A DNA stretch of 64,000 nucleotides from Bifidobacterium saguini DSM 23967 (lineage in GTDB: Bacteria > Actinomycetota > Actinomycetes > Actinomycetales > Bifidobacteriaceae): NCBI RefSeq assembly GCF_000741715.1, contig NZ_JGZN01000006.1:186001-250000 (forward strand), in the 5' to 3' direction. Below, piece after piece: positions 36,374 through 43,258 of this stretch (position 1 is the first letter of the stretch; every line of letters begins with the position of its first letter). The position numbers and the translations under genes were made by a program. The notes below the pieces were generated by a model. That model was not told the DNA's origin and ran no database searches. It saw only the letters and a list, made by a program, of their open reading frames with translations.

Positions 36374-38485
36374 ATGGGATTCAATATCGAGCGCGCCAAT
36401 AAGCCTTTCGTCGTCAAATCACCGTACAAGCCAGCCGGTGATCAGCCTCAGGCCATCGAAGAACTGGCCGAACGCATCGAAAACGGTGAGAACGATGTAG
36501 TGCTGATGGGTGCCACCGGTACCGGCAAAACCGCCACGACCGCATGGCTGATCGAGCGGCTGCAACGCCCGACGCTGATTATTGAACCCAATAAGACGCT
36601 CGCCGCGCAATTGTGCGCGGAGTTCCGTGAGCTGATGCCGGATAACGCCGTCAGCTACTTCGTTTCCTATTACGACTACTATCAGCCGGAAGCTTACATT
36701 CCGCAAACCGACACCTATATCGAAAAAGACTCCAACATCAACGATGACGTGGAGCGCCTGCGCCATCAGGCAACCGCAAACCTGCTGACCCGCCGAGACT
36801 GCGTGGTGGTGGCCACGGTCTCCTGCATCTACGGTTTGGGTACTCCGGAAGAATACGCCGGCCGCATGTTGCTGCTTAAAGTGGGGCAGGAGATCAATCG
36901 TGATGATCTGCTGCGCCAATTCGTGGCCATGCAGTATAAGCGCAATGATATCGCCTTCACCCGTGGTACGTTCCGCGTGCGAGGCGATACGGTGGAAATC
37001 ATTCCTGTCTATGAGGAGCTTGCGGTTCGCATCGAATTCTTCGGTGATGAGATCGATCGCATTTCCACCCTGCATCCGCTGACCGGCGACGAGATAGCTG
37101 AAGAAAACGAAGTGCATATTTTCCCGGCCTCGCATTACGTGGCAGGCCCGGCCCGCATGGAGCGCGCGCTCAAAACCATTCGCGAAGAATTGGATGAGCG
37201 TCTTGCCGAACTGCACAAGCAAGGCAAGGAGCTGGAGACGCAGCGCCTTAACATGCGCACCACCTATGATTTGGAGATGCTCACTCAGGTGGGTGTGTGC
37301 TCTGGAGTCGAGAATTATTCAAGGCATTTCGACGGTCGTGCGCCTGGCACTCCTCCGCATACGCTACTGGATTTCTTCCCTGATGACTTCCTGCTGGTTA
37401 TTGATGAGTCTCATGTGACCGTTCCGCAGATTGGTGCGATGTATGAGGGTGACGCGTCGCGTAAGCGCACGCTGGTGGAACATGGATTCCGTTTGCCATC
37501 CGCTATGGATAACCGTCCGCTTAAATGGCCGGAATTCTTGCAACGAGTCGGCCAAACCGTGTACCTCTCCGCAACTCCTGGTGACTATGAACTGGGGCTT
37601 TCCGATGGGGTAGTGGAGCAGATTATACGCCCTACCGGTCTGCTTGATCCGCAGATTGATGTGCGACCGGTGGAAGGGCAGATTGATGACCTGCTCGGTG
37701 AGATCAAGGCTCGCGTAGCCAAGAATGAGCGTGCGCTGGTCACCACGCTCACCAAGAAAATGGCAGAGGACCTCACCGATTATCTGCTGGAACGCGGCAT
37801 TAAGGTCGAGTATCTGCACTCCGATGTGGATACGCTGCGTCGAGTGGAGCTATTGCGTATGCTGCGCGAAGGCAAGATCGATGTGATTGTTGGCATCAAC
37901 CTGCTGCGAGAAGGCCTTGATTTGCCGGAAGTCTCGTTAGTCGCCATTCTGGATGCTGATAAAGAAGGTTTCCTGCGCTCGTATCGTTCACTGATTCAGA
38001 CCATCGGACGTGCCGCACGAAATGTGTCCGGCACGGTGATCATGTACGCCGACGAAACCACTGAGGCCATGCGCAAGGCCATTGATGAGACCGATCGACG
38101 CCGGGCCAAGCAGATTGCCTACAACAAGGAGCATGGCATCGACCCGAAACCACTGATTAAAAAAATCAGCGACGTCAACGATATGCTCGCCAAGGAGGAT
38201 GTGGACACGCAGACCCTGCTTGAAGGCGGCTATCGAAACGCCGGCAAGGCCGGCAACACCCATCTTGGCGTGCCGACTATGAACCCTGAGGAAGCCGACA
38301 AGCGCCATGAGGAGATTCTCAAGGCTGGATTGCCGGCCCAGGATCTCGCGGATCTCATCCGCCAACTTTCCGAACAGATGCATACCGCCGCCGAACAACT
38401 TCAATTCGAGCTCGCCGCCCGCCTACGCGACGAAATTCGCGACCTCAAAAAAGAACTCCGTCAAATGACGGAAGCGAATAAGTGA
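36374..38485 (+). CDS. uvrB: Excinuclease ABC subunit B
   Basis: DNA damage-verification helicase of nucleotide excision repair, working with UvrA and UvrC, and downstream of Mfd. ATG 36374 gives [14 protein letters not shown] and 703 residues; a longer frame would include the last repeat unit. Walker [11 protein letters not shown], the beta-hairpin region [50 protein letters not shown], motif [11 protein letters not shown], and the UVR domain at the C-terminus ([29 protein letters not shown]). No ribosome site precedes the ATG, and the 21-nt array occupies the leader. Confidence 0.97.
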   Translation: MGFNIERANKPFVVKSPYKPAGDQPQAIEELAERIENGENDVVLMGATGTGKTATTAWLIERLQRPTLIIEPNKTLAAQLCAEFRELMPDNAVSYFVSYYDYYQPEAYIPQTDTYIEKDSNINDDVERLRHQATANLLTRRDCVVVATVSCIYGLGTPEEYAGRMLLLKVGQEINRDDLLRQFVAMQYKRNDIAFTRGTFRVRGDTVEIIPVYEELAVRIEFFGDEIDRISTLHPLTGDEIAEENEVHIFPASHYVAGPARMERALKTIREELDERLAELHKQGKELETQRLNMRTTYDLEMLTQVGVCSGVENYSRHFDGRAPGTPPHTLLDFFPDDFLLVIDESHVTVPQIGAMYEGDASRKRTLVEHGFRLPSAMDNRPLKWPEFLQRVGQTVYLSATPGDYELGLSDGVVEQIIRPTGLLDPQIDVRPVEGQIDDLLGEIKARVAKNERALVTTLTKKMAEDLTDYLLERGIKVEYLHSDVDTLRRVELLRMLREGKIDVIVGINLLREGLDLPEVSLVAILDADKEGFLRSYRSLIQTIGRAARNVSGTVIMYADETTEAMRKAIDETDRRRAKQIAYNKEHGIDPKPLIKKISDVNDMLAKEDVDTQTLLEGGYRNAGKAGNTHLGVPTMNPEEADKRHEEILKAGLPAQDLADLIRQLSEQMHTAAEQLQFELAARLRDEIRDLKKELRQMTEANK

Positions 38486-38550
38486 GCTTCCGTAGCAGCG
38501 AGCAGCGGCAGCGTCGCGAGCGTCGCACAAGACGCGGAAGCGAATAAGTG
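38468..38550 (+). repeat. Duplicated end of uvrB
   Basis: The uvrB 3' end GGAAGCGAATAAGTGA (38470-38485) recurs at 38536-38551, including the stop. The 50-base stretch between the copies is GC-rich (AGCAGCGAGCAGCGGCAGCG). Confidence 0.6.
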
Positions 38551-38573
38551 ATTGTGTTTTCGATATGCGTAGA

Positions 38574-38699
38574 CGGCTGGCAGGGATGTGTGTATCTCGA
38601 CCGTAAGCAGCGCAGGCGTGTGCTAAGCTTTGCGAGCACACGTCGAAACGAGGCCGAACGGCCTTGAGTGTGTCGAGATACGCACATCCCTGCCAGCCG
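38574..38699. repeat. Large inverted repeat between uvrB and terC
   Basis: Arms 38574-38601 and 38672-38699 match in 27 of 28 positions; the one difference would be a G-U pair in RNA. Inside is a second inverted repeat, CGTGTGCT/AGCACACG (about 38616-38640), and a short GGCCG/CGGCC. The whole could fold as a ~126-nt stem with internal branches. No T-run follows. It ends about 43 bases before terC. Confidence 0.8.
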
Positions 38700-38741
38700 G
38701 CGGTTAATGGCCGTCAACTACATAAGTTAGGGTAGGGAATC

Positions 38742-39728
38742 ATGGCAGAAACCCCTCTTGCATTTGAAATCGCCACGTTTGTGGTGCTCGCGCTGTTCTT
38801 CATCGTCGACCTGTTCATCATCGGTCGACGACCGCATGTGCCGTCCACCAAGGAATGCGTGCAGCATATCGCGTTCTTTGTGGTCATGGCGCTGATCTTC
38901 GGCGGCTGCATCTGGTATTTCGCCGGATCTAAGCCCGCCATCGAGTTCTATTCCGGATGGCTGACTGAATATTCACTGTCGATTGACAACCTGTTTGTGT
39001 TCGTCATCATCATGTCGAATTTTGCAGTGCCGAAGAAGATTCAGAAGTATGTGCTGTCGGTCGGCATTACTATCGCACTGATTTTCCGCGGCCTGTTTAT
39101 TCTGATTGGCGCCGCCTTGATTTCCCGCTTTACGTGGGTGTTCTTTATCTTCGGAGCATTCCTGATTTACACCGCCATCAAACTGGTCGTCGGCGGTGAT
39201 GAAGACGAGGAATACCATGAGAATGGTTTGATTCGTACGTTGCGCAAGGTCATCAAGATCACTGATGAATACGATGGTGAGAAATTGCGCACCACGCGTA
39301 ACGGCGTACGCTACTGGACCCCGATGCTCATTGTGTTCCTGACCATCGGCACCACTGATGTGATGTTCGCATTCGATTCCATTCCGGCCATCTTCGGTTT
39401 GACCAAGGATCCGTTCCTGGTTTTCACCTCTAATGTGTTCGCTCTGCTCGGTTTGCAGCAGCTGTACTTCCTGTTGGGTGCCTTGCTGGACAAGCTTGTG
39501 TACCTGCCGGCTGGTCTTTCCATTGTCTTGGGCTTCATCGGCATCAAGCTTGTGATGGAAGCTCTGCACGGCAATACGCTGCCGTTCATTAACGGTGGCG
39601 AAGGCGTGCACTGGGTTCCGGAAATTCCGACATGGCTGTCTTTGGCTGTGATTGTGGTGGCAATTGGTGGTGCAGCCATTGCCTCCATTATCAAGATGAA
39701 GAGTATGGAAAAGGTCGAAAAGGCCTGA
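38742..39728 (+). CDS. TerC family integral membrane protein
   Basis: 328 residues with about nine hydrophobic segments. The family core is clear: SGWLTEYSLSIDNLFVFVIIMSNFAVP, ALIFRGLFILIGAALI, FLTIGTTDVMFAFDSIPAIFGLTKDPFLVFTSNVFALLGLQQLYFLLGALLDKLVYL. The membrane Asp residues in SIDNLF and TTDVMFAFDSIPA are the likely metal-ion ligands. TerC proteins are linked to tellurite resistance and, in other bacteria, to manganese export; tellurite resistance should not be assumed. ATG with GTAGGGA upstream. It follows the large inverted repeat and precedes pyk. Confidence 0.9.
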   Translation: MAETPLAFEIATFVVLALFFIVDLFIIGRRPHVPSTKECVQHIAFFVVMALIFGGCIWYFAGSKPAIEFYSGWLTEYSLSIDNLFVFVIIMSNFAVPKKIQKYVLSVGITIALIFRGLFILIGAALISRFTWVFFIFGAFLIYTAIKLVVGGDEDEEYHENGLIRTLRKVIKITDEYDGEKLRTTRNGVRYWTPMLIVFLTIGTTDVMFAFDSIPAIFGLTKDPFLVFTSNVFALLGLQQLYFLLGALLDKLVYLPAGLSIVLGFIGIKLVMEALHGNTLPFINGGEGVHWVPEIPTWLSLAVIVVAIGGAAIASIIKMKSMEKVEKA

Positions 39729-39772
39729 TTTCACGAGGAATTTATCTCCTCGAAACCCAATGGGCAGAACAA

Positions 39773-39786
39773 TGTGAGCGCTCACA
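39773..39786. promoter_or_regulatory. LacI-family type operator upstream of pyk
   Basis: TGTGAGCGCTCACA, identical to the site at eno. A weaker partial match, GGTGAGCGCTAGTA, sits at 39818-39831 inside the promoter spacer. Confidence 0.75.
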
Positions 39787-39804
39787 ACACACCGAGTAAA
39801 AAAC

Positions 39805-39834
39805 TTGTCATGCGTCGGTGAGCGCTAGTAGACT
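39805..39834 (+). promoter_or_regulatory. Predicted pyk promoter
   Basis: TTGTCA (39805-39810) and TAGACT (39829-39834), 18-bp spacer, starting 18 bp after the operator: the same distance as at eno. Confidence 0.55.
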
Positions 39835-39894
39835 ATTGCACGGCAAGTGAGGCTTCAAGCCTCGAACCAACAAAGAAAAGATAGGCAGGCATTC

Positions 39895-41337
39895 ATGCGT
39901 AAAGCCAAGATCGTAGACACCATCGGTCCCGCTACCGAGGATTACGACAACCTCCTCAAGCTCGTTGAAGCTGGTATGGACGTTGCTCGTCTGAACCGCT
40001 CCCACGGCACTCCTGAGGATCACCTCCGCGTCTACAACAACGTCCGCAAGGCCAGCAAGGAAACCGGTCGCAACGTCGCCGCTCTCGTTGATCTGCAGGG
40101 CCCGAAGATTCGCTGCGGTTGGTTCAAGAAGAACGCTGAGGGCGAGGACAAGGTTCAGCTCCAGCTCGGCCAGGAATTCATCATCACCACCGATGACATC
40201 GAGGGCGACGAGCACATCACCTCCACCACCTTCAAGGGCCTGCCGGGCGATTGCCACCCGGGCGATCCGATCCTGATCGATGACGGCAAGGTCCGTCTCG
40301 AGGTCACCAAGGTCGAGGGCAACAACGTGCACACCAAGGTTGTTGTGGCTGGCCCCGTGTCCTCCCACAAGGGCATCAACCTGCCGGGCGTTGCCGTCTC
40401 CCTGCCGGCTCTGACCGAGAAGGATGAGGCCGACCTGCGTTGGGCCATCCGCACCGGTGCCGACATCATCGCTATGTCCTTCGTGCGCTTCGCCACCGAT
40501 ATCGACCGCGCTCACGAGATCATGGACGAGGAAGGCCGCCGCATCCCGATTGTTGCCAAGATCGAGAAGCCGCAGGCTCTGGAGAACCTCGAAGACATCG
40601 TCAAGACCTTCGATGGCGTGATGGCTGCTCGTGGCGATATGGCCGTTGAGTGCCCGCTGGAAGAGGTCCCGCTGGCCACCAAGCGCATCATCGAGCTGGC
40701 TCGCCAGTACGCCAAGCCGGTCATCGTGGCTACCGAGGTTCTCGGCTCTATGGTGAACAACCCGGTCCCGACCCGTGCAGAGGCTTCCGACTGCGCCAAC
40801 GCTGTCCTCGACGGCGCCGACGCCACCATGACCTCCAACGAGACCGCTGTTGGTAAGTACCCGGCCGTCACCGTGGACACCATGTCCCGTATCTCCGGCT
40901 ACGCCACCGATCACGGCTTCGACCGTATCCCGGAGCTCAAGAATCTGGATATGTCCTCCACCGGCGCTGTTTCCTCCGCTGCCGTTGACCTGGCCGACAA
41001 GCTCAACGCCAAGGCCATCGTCGCCTACACCCAGACCGGTTCCACCGTGCACCGCGTTTCCCGCGAGCGTCCGGCCGCCCCGATCTACGGCATCACCAAC
41101 AACGAGCACACCTACCACTGGCTGGCTCTGTCCTGGGGCACCGAAGCCTTCCTGACCGAGGAAGACTACCACGACAAGTCCCGCAAGGACCTCATGATCT
41201 TCACCGACAAGGTCCTCAAGGATGCCGGCAAGGTTGTTGACGGCGACAAGATTGTCATCCTGAGCTCCGCTCAGGGCGATCACCAGCCGGGCCGCACCGA
41301 CTCCATCTACGTCCACACCGTTGGCGCTTGCGACTGA
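39895..41337 (+). CDS. pyk: Pyruvate kinase
   Basis: Makes pyruvate and ATP from phosphoenolpyruvate, following eno in the same pathway. 480 residues from ATG 39895 (MRKAKIVDTIGPATED). Landmarks: MDVARLNRSHGTPEDH, DLQGPKIRCGWF, the catalytic Lys region IPIVAKIEKPQALENLEDI, GVMAARGDMAVECPLEEVPLATKRII, and TEVLGSMVNNPVPTRAEASDCANAVLDGADATMTSNETAVGKYP. The usual form of that helix is MLESM...PTRAE; here it is VLGSMVNNPVPTRAE. The C-terminal allosteric domain is complete. Codon use is highly biased, as for eno. Confidence 0.97.
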   Translation: MRKAKIVDTIGPATEDYDNLLKLVEAGMDVARLNRSHGTPEDHLRVYNNVRKASKETGRNVAALVDLQGPKIRCGWFKKNAEGEDKVQLQLGQEFIITTDDIEGDEHITSTTFKGLPGDCHPGDPILIDDGKVRLEVTKVEGNNVHTKVVVAGPVSSHKGINLPGVAVSLPALTEKDEADLRWAIRTGADIIAMSFVRFATDIDRAHEIMDEEGRRIPIVAKIEKPQALENLEDIVKTFDGVMAARGDMAVECPLEEVPLATKRIIELARQYAKPVIVATEVLGSMVNNPVPTRAEASDCANAVLDGADATMTSNETAVGKYPAVTVDTMSRISGYATDHGFDRIPELKNLDMSSTGAVSSAAVDLADKLNAKAIVAYTQTGSTVHRVSRERPAAPIYGITNNEHTYHWLALSWGTEAFLTEEDYHDKSRKDLMIFTDKVLKDAGKVVDGDKIVILSSAQGDHQPGRTDSIYVHTVGACD

Positions 41338-41377
41338 TTTCCGTCAGCCAAGCTACGCATAACGCGTTGTAGATAGC

Positions 41378-41407
41378 AGAAGCCCCATCCATATGGATGG
41401 GGCTTCT
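41378..41407 (+). terminator. Rho-independent terminator after pyk
   Basis: Perfect 13-bp stem AGAAGCCCCATCC/GGATGGGGCTTCT with loop ATAT. It may also serve the convergent Nudix gene. Confidence 0.82.
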
Positions 41408-41474
41408 CTGTACTTCAAATATTTTGTAGTTAGTGTGATTAATCGCATTCCATCGCGATCAATCACATGTCAAT

Positions 41475-42071
41475 TCAATCATTCAGATGATCAAAGTTGC
41501 CGCACTTCAGACGCAGCACAGCAATAATCGTCTTAGCGTCCACAATCGTTCCGTTGAGAATCATTTCATACGCTTCATCAACGGTCACCAGACGAACCTG
41601 CGAACGCGGCGTCTCAGGCCCGATCGACTGACGAGAAGCCGGCGAAAGACCAGTGGCAAAGAACAATGACGTGTGCTGGGTGGAATAGCTCGGCGTATTC
41701 AGGAATCGCGCGAATTGCGTGAATTTAGCCGCCTCATAGCCGCCTTCCTCGGCAAGCTTACGCTGAGCAGCCTCAAGCGGGCGCTCAGAATCAGCGGCAT
41801 GACCGCCAGGAATCTCCAAAGTCCAACGGTGGTTGGCCACACGGTACTGTTCCACGAGCGGAATTTTGCCGTCATCGGTCAAGGCAAGTACGGCAACTGT
41901 ATCTCCGCTGTTGTCTTGAATGCAGTAACGGTCGAACGTCTTACCATTGGCTGACTCATAAGACACATGATCGATATTGAAATAATGCGTCTCAACGATT
42001 TGCTGACGTCCCGTTTCCTTCACTGGAGCCGTGCGCCACGGGTCAAATTGACGATATGTTTCGTTGCTCAT
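41475..42071 (-). CDS. Nudix hydrolase-fold protein with an altered catalytic box
   Basis: 198 residues, ADP-ribose pyrophosphatase-like layout with Nudix fold from about 45 to 185. The Nudix box reads GHAADSERPLEAAQRKLAEEGGY (residues 90-112): the glycine, first Glu, Arg104 and the EE pair (108-109) fit the consensus, but the Glu after Arg is Lys105. The codon is AAG, a one-base change from GAG. In MutT-type enzymes that Glu is a key metal or base residue, so activity may be reduced or altered. ATG with GAGGAGGGG site. It stands alone, convergent with pyk. Confidence 0.85.
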   Translation of the reverse strand: MSNETYRQFDPWRTAPVKETGRQQIVETHYFNIDHVSYESANGKTFDRYCIQDNSGDTVAVLALTDDGKIPLVEQYRVANHRWTLEIPGGHAADSERPLEAAQRKLAEEGGYEAAKFTQFARFLNTPSYSTQHTSLFFATGLSPASRQSIGPETPRSQVRLVTVDEAYEMILNGTIVDAKTIIAVLRLKCGNFDHLND

Positions 42072-42322
42072 AACCCCTCCTCACCAAGGTAATACATCGA
42101 AACTACGCTTATTGTATGCCGAGAGATTTCAGATTGTTTGGGGCAACACACGCAAGCAATAACATGTCATGCAAAGTTTTTCCACCAGCCATCATGCCTG
42201 ATTTTTCAAAGGTTTACCGGCTGTTGCCCAAGGTTGAAGGAAAGAAAATATCAAGAAATATGCGTGTCTTGGCCGCATAGGTCGAATTGATATGCTAATC
42301 TCTCGAAGAGTGCTTTGAGCAC

Positions 42323-42396
42323 GCCCTCGTATCCCAATTGGTAGAGGAAGCAGCCTCAAAATCTGCGCAGTGTGGGTTCGAGTCCCACCGAGGGCA
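42323..42396 (+). tRNA. tRNA-Leu (anticodon CAA) with class I shape
   Basis: Acceptor GCCCTCG/CGAGGGC with discriminator A, D arm TCC/GGA, anticodon loop CTCAAAA (anticodon CAA), T arm GTGGG-TTCGAGT-CCCAC. The variable loop is only 5 bases (GCAGT), unlike the long arm of normal bacterial leucine tRNAs, and the base pair at 31-39 is a C-U mismatch. Between the Nudix gene and this tRNA (42072-42322) I see nothing but AT-rich sequence. Confidence 0.85.
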
Positions 42397-42469
42397 CCCT
42401 TAATATGGTTATTACTGAGAAGTAATTCATATTTCCCTAGCAAGTAAATCTCACAGAAAAGAGGTTGGC

Positions 42470-43258
42470 ATGGCTGCAAGGAAGAGGTCTGAAGAACCAA
42501 GCATCGATATGGATGAGGTGCTTACCGATGAGGAACTGAGGGCTGCAGCCGCTGGCGATGAAGCTCCTGCAGAACGTAAGGAAAAGCCTTCTGACGCTCC
42601 TCGTACTGTAGTCGTGGCTGAAGATGAAGCCGTGAACCGCATGGATTTGGTCGCCATGTTGGAAGATAACGGCTATGAAGTAGTGGGTCAGGCTGCAAAT
42701 GGTGAGGAAGCTGTTGAGCTGACTCGTAAGTTCCGCCCAGATGTTGTGTGCATGGACGTTAAGATGCCGCGCATGGATGGCATCGCCGCAGCCGGCATCA
42801 TCTGCGATGAAAACATCGCTCCAGTGGTAATGCTTACTGCTTTCTCCCAGACTGATCTGGTGAAGAAGGCAACCGGTGCCGGCGCTATGGCGTATGTCAC
42901 CAAGCCGTACGAGGAATCCAAGCTTCTGCCGACGCTTGAAGTGGCTATGGGCCGTTTCGCTGAAATCAACGACCTGCTGGACAACGTAGAGCGTAGCGAG
43001 CAGAAGCTGCGTGAAACCACTGATCAGCTGAAGGAAACCGAAGAGAAGCTCAAGAAGGCCGAGGATACGCTGGAAGAGCGTAAGTTGGTCGATCGCGCCA
43101 AGGGCCTGCTGATGGACAAGGCGGACTTCTCCGAGCAGGGAGCCTTCCGCTGGATTCAGAAGACCTCTATGGATCAGCGCATTCCGAAGAAGCGTCTGGC
43201 CCTGGCTATCATCGCCAAGTACGGCGATCCGAAGCCTTCGAACGCTGATGAGCGCTGA
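42470..43258 (+). CDS. pdtaR: PdtaR-type response regulator with ANTAR domain
   Basis: 262 residues. After a 45-residue charged N-terminus comes a receiver domain (about 46-165) with Asp96 in VCMDVKMPRMDG and Lys in VTKPYEESKLLP, then a coiled coil (NDLLDNVERSEQKLRETTDQLKE) and an ANTAR RNA-binding domain (RKLVDRAKGLLMDKADFSEQGAFRWIQKTSM). ANTAR regulators bind paired hexanucleotide-loop hairpins in nascent RNA and prevent termination. In mycobacteria the cognate kinase is PdtaS, encoded here at 10855-12342. The N-terminal extension is longer than in that family. The stop overlaps polA by 11 bases. Confidence 0.93.
   Translation: MAARKRSEEPSIDMDEVLTDEELRAAAAGDEAPAERKEKPSDAPRTVVVAEDEAVNRMDLVAMLEDNGYEVVGQAANGEEAVELTRKFRPDVVCMDVKMPRMDGIAAAGIICDENIAPVVMLTAFSQTDLVKKATGAGAMAYVTKPYEESKLLPTLEVAMGRFAEINDLLDNVERSEQKLRETTDQLKETEEKLKKAEDTLEERKLVDRAKGLLMDKADFSEQGAFRWIQKTSMDQRIPKKRLALAIIAKYGDPKPSNADER

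Noticed and set aside
38445..38717. Minus-strand open frames across the uvrB-terC spacer
   Set aside because: Arg/Cys/Ser-rich translation of repeats with no start signal.
38742..39728. Tellurite resistance role for the TerC protein
   Set aside because: The family name is historical; no other ter gene is near, and metal transport is equally likely.
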